DNA of 51,437 nt from an uncultured Odoribacter sp. (GTDB taxonomy: Bacteria > Bacteroidota > Bacteroidia > Bacteroidales > Marinifilaceae): assembly GCA_910589025.1 (NCBI GenBank), contig CAJURM010000019.1, positions 1 to 51,437 on the forward strand. The letters run 5' to 3'. This document shows, piece after piece, positions 24,884 through 32,815 of this stretch. Every line of letters starts with the position of its first letter. The stretch's first letter is position 1. The notes below the pieces were generated by a model. The model did no database searches. It saw only the letters and a list, made by a program, of their open reading frames with translations, and was not told the origin of the DNA. A program made the position numbers and the translations under genes.

Positions 24884-26686
24884 ATGTACGACATTTTAGA
24901 ATTGAATGACAAATTGCTGACAGAGTTGCGGCAAATTGCTAAGGATTTAAATATTAAGCGGGTCGAAGCTTATAAGAAACAGGAATTAATTTATAAAATT
25001 TTAGATCAACAGGCAGTGGCAGCGTCGGAAGCAGTGCGTCCGGTTGTGGCTGAGACCCGGGGAGGAGAAGCTTCCCACCCGGAGGAGAAGCGGGAGCGTA
25101 AGCCCCGGGTAAGGGTGATGAGGTCCGGAGTGGAGAAAGTTGGAGATTCCAAAGGAGGAGGGATGCAGAAATATGTAAAACGTGATGAACAGAAACGGGA
25201 AGAGAAGCAACCGGAGGAGGGGAAAAGGATGATGAACCAGCCGGTGGAATATCCGGTGCGGAAAGAATTCAAAAGACCTGGTTTTCAGGAGAATGCCATG
25301 AAAGAAAAGCCGCTGCATGTGAATCACCGGGATGTGATAGAAAAGGATTTGGATTTCGGAGAGGAAGAGGATTACAATACAGATACATATGATTTTCAAC
25401 CGGAAGCGGGACAGATGGAACAGTCTGAATTCCAGATGGTACAGGAACCGAATGAAAATCTCTATTCCGAACGTCGGGAAAGAGAGTTCGGCAATAATGC
25501 TTCCGGCAACGGGAATGTCGGTGCTGGTAAAATGAAATTTGATAAGCGGGATAAGTATTATGAATTTGAGGGAATAATCAATAATTCAGGAGTTTTGGAG
25601 ATTATGCCAGACGGATATGGTTTCCTGCGTTCTTCTGATTATAACTATCTGAATTCACCGGATGACATCTATGTTTCTCAAAGCCAGATTAAGTTGTTTG
25701 GTTTGCAAACAGGGGATATTGTTGAGGGAACAGTTCGTCCTCCTAAAGAAGGAGAGAAGTATTTCCCGTTGATAAAGGTGGAGAGGATTAACGGAAAATC
25801 TCCGGAAGCCGTACGTGACCGGATACCTTTTGACCATTTAACACCGCTGTTCCCGGATGAGAAGTTTAACCTGACGGGGGGAGGCAGAGCGACTATTTCT
25901 ACACGGGTGGTGGATATGTTTGCCCCTATAGGGAAAGGACAGCGCGGTTTGATTGTTGCGCAACCTAAAACGGGAAAGACTGTTTTGTTGAAAGAGATTG
26001 CCAATGCAATTGCTTCTAATCACCCGGAAGTTTATTTGATTATCTTGTTGATAGATGAGCGTCCTGAAGAGGTGACGGACATGGCGCGGAGCGTAAATGC
26101 GGAGGTGATTTCTTCAACATTTGACGAACCGGCGGAACGTCATGTAAAGGTGGCGAATATCGTACTGGAAAAAGCGAAACGTATGGTGGAATGTGGTCAT
26201 GATGTTGTGATTTTATTGGATTCCATTACGCGTCTTGCCCGTGCGTACAATACGGTGTCTCCGGCTTCGGGGAAAGTGCTTTCTGGTGGTGTGGATGCCA
26301 ATGCACTGCATAAGCCTAAACGCTTTTTCGGAGCAGCCCGGAATATTGAGGATGGCGGTTCATTGACGATATTGGCTACTGCTTTGACGGAAACAGGATC
26401 TAAAATGGATGATGTGATATTTGAAGAGTTTAAAGGTACGGGTAACATGGAGTTGCAGCTTGACCGCAAGTTGGCGAATAAGCGTATCTATCCGGCAGTG
26501 GATATTACGGCTTCCAGTACTCGTCGGGAAGATTTATTGTTGGACGACAATATGCTGAACCGGATTTGGATTTTGCGGAATTACCTAACGGATATGAATT
26601 CTATTGAAGCTATGGAGTTTGTAAAGGATCGCTTGGAAAAGACGCATTCCAATGAAGAGTTTTTGATTTCAATGAATGATCAATAA
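24884..26686 (+). CDS. rho: Transcription termination factor Rho with charged insertion
   Basis: A hexameric RNA helicase that ends transcription. The Rho_N helical domain occupies residues 1-45 (LNDKLLTELRQIAKDLNIKR). A ~180-residue low-complexity, strongly charged insertion follows (about 46-225, rich in E, K, R, Q). Then comes the cold-shock RNA-binding domain (GVLEIMPDGYGFLRS, about 237) and the ATPase domain with the P-loop QPKTGKTVLLKE near 365, LLIDERPEEVTDMAR, and the Q-loop/R-loop region. At 600 residues it is ~180 longer than E. coli Rho (419); the excess is the insertion, a feature known in Bacteroidota Rho, where intrinsically disordered insertions can drive condensate formation. 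It has its own promoter and a strong terminator. Confidence 0.95.
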   Translation: MYDILELNDKLLTELRQIAKDLNIKRVEAYKKQELIYKILDQQAVAASEAVRPVVAETRGGEASHPEEKRERKPRVRVMRSGVEKVGDSKGGGMQKYVKRDEQKREEKQPEEGKRMMNQPVEYPVRKEFKRPGFQENAMKEKPLHVNHRDVIEKDLDFGEEEDYNTDTYDFQPEAGQMEQSEFQMVQEPNENLYSERREREFGNNASGNGNVGAGKMKFDKRDKYYEFEGIINNSGVLEIMPDGYGFLRSSDYNYLNSPDDIYVSQSQIKLFGLQTGDIVEGTVRPPKEGEKYFPLIKVERINGKSPEAVRDRIPFDHLTPLFPDEKFNLTGGGRATISTRVVDMFAPIGKGQRGLIVAQPKTGKTVLLKEIANAIASNHPEVYLIILLIDERPEEVTDMARSVNAEVISSTFDEPAERHVKVANIVLEKAKRMVECGHDVVILLDSITRLARAYNTVSPASGKVLSGGVDANALHKPKRFFGAARNIEDGGSLTILATALTETGSKMDDVIFEEFKGTGNMELQLDRKLANKRIYPAVDITASSTRREDLLLDDNMLNRIWILRNYLTDMNSIEAMEFVKDRLEKTHSNEEFLISMNDQ

Positions 26687-26744
26687 AGAGACGTACCCTC
26701 CATTTAAAAGTGCATTTGTTCTCCGGGGGGGTGTTTCATGAAAT

Positions 26745-26785
26745 AAAGACAGGGTGCCTAAAACTGATTTGGGCACCCTGTCTTT
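26745..26785. terminator. Strong bidirectional terminator between rho and the DUF4251 gene
   Basis: A perfect 14-bp stem (AAAGACAGGGTGCC at 26745-26758 with its complement at 26772-26785), extendable inward by T-G and three A-T pairs, is flanked by A-rich sequence on the left and TTTT on the right. It serves both convergent genes. Confidence 0.85.
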
Positions 26786-26800
26786 TGTATTTTATTGAAG

Positions 26801-27400
26801 TTAATAGCTAATGAATCCGCTTCTGAAAATGCCGGATTGTGAGGTTGGTACTAACGTACCTGAGAAGGTCAGGTTGTTGTTGTTCATCATCGGGTATACC
26901 GTAGCTTGTGCGTAGTTGCCACTGCCGTTCAGGTTAATGATAACCTGTGCGGTGATAGCTGTTCCGTTCACATAAAATGAATATGTGACGTTGCCGTATT
27001 TATCCGTTTTGGAACTAATGTTGTTGGGAGTTCCCTGTACCGTAATGCCTCCTAAACCGTTCGGTCCGGCGATTCCATTGAATGCCAGTTGTACATATAC
27101 GGTATTGTCTTTAAACTGTATGAAGTTGGTGTTGTCGGAAACCGGAATAGCTTGTCCTTTCGGGCCATAGAGGGTGTTGGCCATCAGAACCCAATTATTG
27201 TCTTTCAGTGCGAGCAGAGCTGCTTCATGTGCAGCTTGGTCCATAGCCTCGCGAGCATGTTTTCTTTGATCGCGTTTCATTTGCCGCAGTTGTTTTTTAG
27301 TCAATGCCTGTGTTTGTGTTTGCGTTTGCGTCTGTGCTACAAGTTCGGAAGCGGGGAATGCGAATAATCCCAGCAGGAGTAAGAAAAATAGTTTTTTCAT
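26801..27400 (-). CDS. DUF4251 family exported protein
   Basis: A 199-residue secreted or periplasmic protein. The ATG at 27400 starts a clean signal peptide (MKKLFFLLLLGLFAFPASELVAQ). The cleavage region is followed by a QTQTQTQTQ run encoded by near-identical 6-nt repeats, then a basic/alanine-rich helix (KKQLRQMKRDQRKHAREAMDQAAHEAAL). The C-terminal beta-rich domain (DNNWVLMANTLYGPKGQ to the end) follows the DUF4251 pattern, including TVQGTPNNISSKTDKYGNVTYSF. An upstream in-frame ATG at 27424 would add eight polar residues before the signal peptide and is less likely. DUF4251 has no established function that I know of. It converges on rho. Confidence 0.75.
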   Translation of the reverse strand: MKKLFFLLLLGLFAFPASELVAQTQTQTQTQALTKKQLRQMKRDQRKHAREAMDQAAHEAALLALKDNNWVLMANTLYGPKGQAIPVSDNTNFIQFKDNTVYVQLAFNGIAGPNGLGGITVQGTPNNISSKTDKYGNVTYSFYVNGTAITAQVIINLNGSGNYAQATVYPMMNNNNLTFSGTLVPTSQSGIFRSGFISY

Positions 27401-27552
27401 AGTAGGTTGTTTTATTTGGTTCATAAATTTATTGTTAGGTAACTCATTTTAAGTATTAATTTACGCTCATATACGCAAAAATGAGGCCACAAGTTCATGA
27501 GGGGTTATTTAAAAAAGTTATAAAGTTTAACTTTTAGTTATGCGAATATTTA

Positions 27553-27583
27553 TTTCTTATTTTAACCTAAAGTCGTAATTTTG
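27553..27583 (+). promoter_or_regulatory. Promoter of mnmE
   Basis: TAATTTTG (27576-27583) matches TAnnTTTG, with TTTC (27553-27556) exactly 19 bp upstream as a near-consensus -33 element. It lies about 40 nt before the ATG at 27625. Confidence 0.6.
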
Positions 27584-27624
27584 TCAAAAGGATGATTTTT
27601 TTGAGTTATACTTGATGTTGATAT

Positions 27625-29019
27625 ATGATAAAGGAAGATATTATTTGTGCGGTTTCAACGGCTTCGGGAATGGGGGCTATTGCTGTAATCCGGCTTTCCG
27701 GTGAAGGATGTATTGCTTTGGTGGAGCGGATTTATAAATCGCCGGCGGGAAAGCAATTGCAGGAAGCCGCTGCCAATACAGTACATTTCGGACGGATTAT
27801 GGAGAAAGGAGAGATAGTGGATGAAGTATTGGTGACCATTTTTCATGCGCCCCATTCATTTACAGGGGAAGAGTCAGTGGAGATTGCCTGTCACGGTTCG
27901 GTATATATCCAGCAGCGGTTATTGAAATTACTGATAGATACCGGGGCACGGTTAGCTACCCCGGGAGAATTTACGCAACGGGCCTTTTTGAACGGAAAGA
28001 TGGATTTGTCCCAGGCAGAAGCCGTGGCCGATTTGATTGCCTCCTCTTCGGCAGCTTCCCACCGGATGGCTATCAACCAGATGAAAGGCGGATTTTCTGC
28101 TGAACTGATGAAGTTGCGGGCAGAGTTGTTACGGATTACTTCGTTGTTAGAGTTAGAATTGGATTTTTCAGAGGAAGATGTGGAATTTGCCGACCGTTCG
28201 GAGTTGCTTCGGCTTGCCGGCAATATAGAAGCTTTGTTGGAACGTTTGTGTCGTTCATTCTCGTTGGGAAATGTAATCAAGAACGGAGTGCCTGTCGCTA
28301 TTGTTGGCAATACCAATGTGGGAAAGAGTACCTTGTTGAACACTTTATTGCAGGAAGAAAAAGCCATTGTATCGGATATTGCCGGTACCACCCGTGACGT
28401 GATTGAAGATACGGTAAGTCTGAACGGGATTACTTTCCGTTTTATCGACACAGCCGGGATTCGCACGACGTCTGATGAGATAGAAAATATGGGAATTGAG
28501 CGGACCTTTTCAAAAATCAGCCAGGCCAGTATAGTGTTGCTGCTGACCGATTTGCAGCGGGGTGCCGAAAGCTTTGAAGAGTATTACTGTGAAGTAAAAA
28601 AACACCTGACAGATACGGCCAAATTGATTATTGTACTAAATAAGACAGACCAGGTAGAAGATTTACTGACTCCCCAGGAAACAATCCGGCTTTTTACTTC
28701 CGGAGAACAAATCATCCCGATTTCAGCCCGCACGGGCTTTAATTTGGAGGTTTTAATTCATGAATTGACGGATGTCGTAAATTTAAATGAGTTAAATTCC
28801 TCGGATGTAATCGTCAACAATGTACGGCATTATGAAGCCTTGCAACATGCCCTTTCAGCCATCCAGCGGGTGCACTCCGGCTTACAATCAGACCTCAGTG
28901 GTGAATTCATCTCCCAGGACATCCGCGAATGCCTCCACTACCTCGGCGAAATCACCGGCGAAATTACTACGGATGAAGTATTGGGGAATATTTTTGAGAG
29001 GTTTTGCATCGGCAAGTGA
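27625..29019 (+). CDS. mnmE: tRNA uridine-5-carboxymethylaminomethyl modification GTPase MnmE (TrmE)
   Basis: With MnmG it installs the cmnm5 group on wobble U34 of several tRNAs. The N-terminal formyl-THF binding domain (ICAVSTASGMGAIAVIRLSG) is followed by the helical domain and an inserted G domain with GNTNVGKSTLLN (P-loop), DIAGTTRD (switch I), DTAGIR (G3) and NKTD (G4). The protein ends in the conserved FCIGK with the catalytic cysteine. Length 464 is normal. The last ~200 nt are visibly C-rich compared with the G-rich codon choice of the rest. The gene's 3' end abuts a mobile element; FCIGK-stop is the site targeted by SGI1-type integrases. Confidence 0.95.
   Translation: MIKEDIICAVSTASGMGAIAVIRLSGEGCIALVERIYKSPAGKQLQEAAANTVHFGRIMEKGEIVDEVLVTIFHAPHSFTGEESVEIACHGSVYIQQRLLKLLIDTGARLATPGEFTQRAFLNGKMDLSQAEAVADLIASSSAASHRMAINQMKGGFSAELMKLRAELLRITSLLELELDFSEEDVEFADRSELLRLAGNIEALLERLCRSFSLGNVIKNGVPVAIVGNTNVGKSTLLNTLLQEEKAIVSDIAGTTRDVIEDTVSLNGITFRFIDTAGIRTTSDEIENMGIERTFSKISQASIVLLLTDLQRGAESFEEYYCEVKKHLTDTAKLIIVLNKTDQVEDLLTPQETIRLFTSGEQIIPISARTGFNLEVLIHELTDVVNLNELNSSDVIVNNVRHYEALQHALSAIQRVHSGLQSDLSGEFISQDIRECLHYLGEITGEITTDEVLGNIFERFCIGK
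29002..29019 (+). other. Probable attachment site (attL) at the mnmE 3' end
   Basis: The last 18 nt of mnmE encode FCIGK-stop, the segment used as attB by trmE-specific tyrosine recombinases such as that of SGI1. Everything after it to the recombinase gene looks foreign to the preceding core genome. The partner copy (attR) is not in the window, so this is inferred from position and precedent. Confidence 0.4.
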
Positions 29020-29061
29020 TGGCTTGTAAACAGCCGTAACCAACCATAACTATTTAGAATA

Positions 29062-29086
29062 AAGTCGCTGTATATCAGTGACTTTT
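29062..29086 (+). terminator. Hairpin terminator downstream of mnmE
   Basis: AAAGTCGCTG (29062-29071) pairs with CAGTGACTTT (29077-29086) through nine Watson-Crick pairs and one G-T, with a TATAT loop, followed by TCTATTTT. If attL is at the mnmE end, this terminator belongs to the element. Confidence 0.6.
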
Positions 29087-29200
29087 CTATTTTAGCACTT
29101 TCCAATCCGTATTTGGAAGTAACGGTTTTTATCCATATTTTTCTATCATATTTCTACCGCGACAGAAATTCACGGTTAGCCCGAATGTCACAGTGACGCA

Positions 29201-29240
29201 TTAGTTGACGTGTGTTGACAATGGTTTACATGTGTTGACA
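29201..29240. repeat. Two 20-bp imperfect tandem repeats (TGTGTTGACA core)
   Basis: TGTGTTGACA occurs at 29211-29220 and 29231-29240, each preceded by a similar 10-mer (TTAGTTGACG and ATGGTTTACA). They lie about 50 nt before the HTH gene and 190-240 nt inside the inferred element end. Such sites usually serve as recombinase arm sites, excisionase sites or operators. Confidence 0.55.
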
Positions 29241-29289
29241 AAAAGGGAAATTAAAATTCATGGAAAATGGCAGAAAATAGAACGAAAAT

Positions 29290-30168
29290 ATGGAAGTAAA
29301 AAGGATTTGTCAATGGTGCGGAAAACCGTTCATCGCACAAAAAACAACGACCTGCTATTGTAGCCCTCAATGCTCGAAGCGAGGTTACAAACATCGTATC
29401 AAGGAGCGCAAAATGGAGTTGCGCCATATTCAGGAAATGCAAGAGCTACGCTCCAGTCTGGAGAAGCAGGAGTATTTCACCTTCTCGCAGGCAGCCCGAT
29501 TGATGGGCGTGAGCCGCCAGTACATCTATAAATTAGTCAAGGAAGATAAACTGAGAGCGTCCCGACTCAGCGGAAGAATGGCTCTGGTAAGACGTGCCGA
29601 CATAGAACTCATGCTCAAAAGCAAGCCTTACGAACGGTTGGTAGCGAAAAATGACTTCGACATCACCGAGTATTACACCGCCGAAGAGATTGCCGAGAAA
29701 TATAAGGTAAACGCTAAATGGGTGTGGACTTATACACGACAGCACAAAGTCCCGAAAGTGCGTATCCGCCAGTTCAACTATTATAGTAAGAAGCATATCG
29801 ATGCTGCCTTTGCCAAATACGAGGTGGATTCCGACCTGACCGAATGGTATACGCCCGAAGAAATTCAGGAAAAGTACGGCATGACACGTGTCGCCATCCG
29901 TTCGCAGGTGTATCGGAACAACATTCCATCCAAGAAAGAGCATGGGCAGATATTCTACTCCAAGCTCCACTTCGACCTCTCGAAAAGTTCCGAACAGGAA
30001 AACAAGGCGGAATACTACACTGTCAAGGAGGCAATGGAGAAATTCAAGCTATCCCGTAATTCGGTCTATGGTATTCTGCAATTCCATCAGATTAATCGTG
30101 AAAAGAACGGACGATTCGTCAGGTTCCTGAAAGTGGAGTTTGACAAGGTAATGGGTGTCCGTAAGTAA
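29290..30168 (+). CDS. Zinc-ribbon multi-HTH DNA-binding protein of a mobile element
   Basis: A 292-residue protein with cysteines at positions 7, 10, 22, 24 and 28 (CQWC, CYCSPQC), forming a probable zinc finger. At least four excisionase/MerR-type helix-turn-helix units follow: FTFSQAARLMGVSRQYIYKLVKE near 62-84, YTAEEIAEKYKVNAKWVWTYTRQ near 129, YTPEEIQEKYGMTRVAIRSQV near 187, and YTVKEAMEKFKLSRNSVYGI near 245. This serial HTH layout could read several successive DNA sites, such as the tandem repeats just upstream. It directly precedes the recombinase gene, so control of excision or integration is the likely job (inference). No catalytic domain is visible. Confidence 0.7.
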   Translation: MEVKRICQWCGKPFIAQKTTTCYCSPQCSKRGYKHRIKERKMELRHIQEMQELRSSLEKQEYFTFSQAARLMGVSRQYIYKLVKEDKLRASRLSGRMALVRRADIELMLKSKPYERLVAKNDFDITEYYTAEEIAEKYKVNAKWVWTYTRQHKVPKVRIRQFNYYSKKHIDAAFAKYEVDSDLTEWYTPEEIQEKYGMTRVAIRSQVYRNNIPSKKEHGQIFYSKLHFDLSKSSEQENKAEYYTVKEAMEKFKLSRNSVYGILQFHQINREKNGRFVRFLKVEFDKVMGVRK

Positions 30169-30282
30169 CCAATTATAGACTTCCGTAAATTATTCCAAAA
30201 TTAATCCCTGATGAAGGATTTCTGCATGGTTACATTACAGAGATTTGCCGACAAGTTAATAACAACCATAAAAATATGTATT

Positions 30283-31398
30283 ATGCATGAGTGTAAAACA
30301 GTAACATTAAGGACACGTCCTTTAAAGAACAGGATGCTGTCTTTCTACTTGGATTATTATCCGGGTTATCGAGACAAAGAGACAATGAAAGTTATCCGCC
30401 ATGAGTCGCTTGGTATTTACGTATATGCCAATCCGAGAAACAAGCGTGAACAGAACTTCAACGAGGTAATGACCGAGAAAGCCGAAGCCATCCGTTGCCG
30501 CAGGTTTGAATCTGTGGTGAATGAACGGTATGATTTCTTCGACAGGTACAAACTCAAAGCCGATTTCTTGGAGTATTATCGCAAACAGCTCCGCAAGCAT
30601 GACCAGAAATGGGAGTTCGTCTATCTCCATTTCAGAAACTTCGTACATGGCAAATGTACCTTTGAGGAGATTGACATCGACCTATGCAACAAATTTCGGG
30701 AATACTTGCTGAGTGCCAAGAAGCTGAGACGCAATGGACCCATCACACGAAACTCCGCATCGGGATATTGGTCTACTTTTAGGGGTTTTCTGAAAATCCT
30801 CTACCGTAATGGGATGATAAAGACCAACGTCAATGATTTCTTGGATAAGATTGAAACGGAGGATGTTGTCAAAGAATATCTGTCTGTAGAAGAATTATAC
30901 AAGTTGGCAGAAACACCGTGCAAGAAACCGATCTTGAAAATAGCATCGCTGTTTTCATGTATGACCAGTTTACGTATCAGTGATATTCTCGCCTTATGTT
31001 GGGAAGATATTGTAGACTACTCAGCCGGAGGAAAATGCGTACACATCATTACGCAAAAGAACAAAGCGGAAGACATTATTCCCATCAGTGAAGAAGCATT
31101 GGGATTGATTGGCTATAATTCTGAAAAGAAAGGTTTGGTATTCAAGGGACTGATGCGCAGTTGGACACAAGCACCCATGAAAGAGTGGATTCGCTCTGCC
31201 GGAATTACCAAGAACATAACTTTCCACTCGTATCGGAGAACATTCGCCACGCTGCAAGCTGCGGCAGGAACGGACATCCGCACCATACAGAGCATTATGG
31301 CTCACAAGAGTATTACGACCACGCAAAGGTATATCAAGGTAGTGGATGCCAACAAACGGGAAGCCAGCAAGAAAATCACCCTGACAAGGAAAGATTGA
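30283..31398 (+). CDS. int: Tyrosine recombinase / integrase of the mobile element
   Basis: A 371-residue phage-type integrase. The N-terminal arm-binding region (KTVTLRTRPLKNRMLSFYLDYYPGY) and SAM-like core-binding domain precede the catalytic domain, which has all active-site residues: R231 in TSLRISDIL, H315 and R318 in HSYRR, H341 in MAHKS and Y350 in TTQRYIKV. It resembles integrases of Bacteroides conjugative and mobilizable elements. An alternative ATG at 30211 would add 24 residues; homology to the family starts right after ATG 30283, so that start is preferred. Position next to the 3' end of mnmE suggests that site as its target. A very strong terminator follows. Confidence 0.92.
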   Translation: MHECKTVTLRTRPLKNRMLSFYLDYYPGYRDKETMKVIRHESLGIYVYANPRNKREQNFNEVMTEKAEAIRCRRFESVVNERYDFFDRYKLKADFLEYYRKQLRKHDQKWEFVYLHFRNFVHGKCTFEEIDIDLCNKFREYLLSAKKLRRNGPITRNSASGYWSTFRGFLKILYRNGMIKTNVNDFLDKIETEDVVKEYLSVEELYKLAETPCKKPILKIASLFSCMTSLRISDILALCWEDIVDYSAGGKCVHIITQKNKAEDIIPISEEALGLIGYNSEKKGLVFKGLMRSWTQAPMKEWIRSAGITKNITFHSYRRTFATLQAAAGTDIRTIQSIMAHKSITTTQRYIKVVDANKREASKKITLTRKD

Positions 31399-31421
31399 TA
31401 ACGATTTTAGCCTCCATTTGT

Positions 31422-31465
31422 ACGGGTATAGTATGATTTTTAGCCTGAAATCATACTATACCCGT
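31422..31465 (+). terminator. Strong intrinsic terminator after the integrase gene
   Basis: A perfect 18-bp stem (ACGGGTATAGTATGATTT at 31422-31439, complement at 31448-31465) has an 8-nt loop and is followed by TATTTTTTACC. Confidence 0.88.
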
Positions 31466-31527
31466 TATTTTTTACCAATATTGGGCAATTTGTCATCACC
31501 AATCATAAGTATCTGGAATACGGCACA

Positions 31528-31535
31528 TAACTTTG
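31528..31535 (+). promoter_or_regulatory. -7 element TAACTTTG upstream of the membrane protein gene
   Basis: It matches TAnnTTTG, 30 nt before ATG 31566. No TTTG at 19 bp upstream is visible. Confidence 0.4.
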
Positions 31536-31565
31536 TGGCATAATCATTCCAAACATTTACAGTAT

Positions 31566-32339
31566 ATGACAAATAGGACTCAAATTCGTACTCAAAGAAT
31601 AAGCTTTGTTCTTGCGCTGTCGGTAATCACCTACGCAACAATAAGTACTTATCTTTATACTTATCACGAGATCAACACAATGAAGGTAATGATACCCATA
31701 ATACTCGGAATAGGGGTAACAGTTCCAACATGCGGTTTGCTGCAACGATTTTTCCATAGATGGCTGACGAAGAATCCAATCGATTTTTCTTTTGGTTGGC
31801 AATCTCCGCTTGTTTTTGACTCTGATTTCGAGATAAAAGACGGTTGTGCAAATGAAGCTCAAACCATTGAACAGCCCAATAAATCAGTTATAGATAGTTA
31901 TGATACACTGCTGGAGAACATCAAAAAGAAAGAAGCAGAAAGACAAGTAGAAGTCATGAATGCTATTCGTGAATATGTAACTATTAAAACCGCTCCTTAT
32001 CTGTCTAAAGAAGCTATTTCAATCCTCATTTCCAATATAGAATATATGGCTTGTGGTAGATATGACTTATACAAACCTATTCGCTCCAATATAGATAATC
32101 CGTTGAAATCTCCAGGACTACGCCATTTAGCATGGAACATCGGTGAACGTTTGGGTATATCTCTACTTCAAAGAGCAACTTTTATAAAAGCTTCATTTCC
32201 TCATGAACTCACAAATGCAACCATTGAATATCTAAAACTTAATTTGCGCGATAATGTTTCAAGCCAAATTCCTATTGACGTACCCGATAAAGGCGACTAT
32301 CGCTTCCATTTAGAAACAGATAATAGTAACTCAAAATAA
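31566..32339 (+). CDS. Putative membrane protein of the mobile element, unknown function
   Basis: A 257-residue protein with two hydrophobic helices near the N-terminus (about residues 15-32, SFVLALSVITYATIS, and 40-58, VMIPIILGIGVTVPTCGLL). A long cytoplasmic region follows with a charged, coiled-coil-like part (LLENIKKKEAERQVEVMNAI) and no motif I recognise. The frame opens at 31533, but ATG 31566 is the first natural methionine. A TAACTTTG -7 element lies at 31528-31535. I do not recognise the family; position suggests a transfer or maintenance accessory. Confidence 0.6.
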   Translation: MTNRTQIRTQRISFVLALSVITYATISTYLYTYHEINTMKVMIPIILGIGVTVPTCGLLQRFFHRWLTKNPIDFSFGWQSPLVFDSDFEIKDGCANEAQTIEQPNKSVIDSYDTLLENIKKKEAERQVEVMNAIREYVTIKTAPYLSKEAISILISNIEYMACGRYDLYKPIRSNIDNPLKSPGLRHLAWNIGERLGISLLQRATFIKASFPHELTNATIEYLKLNLRDNVSSQIPIDVPDKGDYRFHLETDNSNSK

Positions 32340-32438
32340 AAAACGTATGCAGATGAAATAATTAATCCGGTCTGTATTGTTCTGCAAGGTTTCATTGAGT
32401 TGGTTCGCAGCATGTTAAACGATTAAAACACTTTTAAT

Positions 32439-32813
32439 ATGAAACAAGAAGAACTGACATTCAATGACCTGCCGGCAGTGGTAGGCGAACTGTGCAACCG
32501 GATTGCAAGTATGGAAAATCTGCTGACGGAAAAACTTTCCCATCAGCACGAAGCCAAAGAGAACACGCACGTGCCTATGACCGTGCAGGAGGCTTGCGCC
32601 TATCTCAAAATGCCGTTATCGACCTTCTATTATAAGGTAAAAAAGGATGATATTCCGGTTATCAAACAAGGGAAACATCTCTACATCTATCGGGACGAAC
32701 TGGATAGATGGCTGGAATCCTCCCGAAAGAATCCGGCTCCGCAGAGTTTCGAGGAAGAGAATGAATCTATGTTAGCTTCCCATCGCCGTAAGCCGAACCC
32801 TAAAAACTGGTAA
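32439..32813 (+). CDS. Excisionase-like helix-turn-helix protein
   Basis: A 124-residue protein. The N-terminal half is a short helical, probably dimerising segment (ELCNRIASMENLLTEKL). The C-terminal half is a single MerR/excisionase-type winged HTH (MTVQEACAYLKMPLSTFYYKVKKDDIPVIKQGKHLYIYRDELDRWLES, residues about 47-94). Such HTH_17 proteins accompany Bacteroides mobilizable elements next to a RepA-like ATPase gene, which starts here 2 nt after the stop. It may regulate the operon or act in excision. The lysine/proline-rich tail RRKPNPKNW is typical of these proteins. Confidence 0.78.
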   Translation: MKQEELTFNDLPAVVGELCNRIASMENLLTEKLSHQHEAKENTHVPMTVQEACAYLKMPLSTFYYKVKKDDIPVIKQGKHLYIYRDELDRWLESSRKNPAPQSFEEENESMLASHRRKPNPKNW

Positions 32814-32815
32814 CG

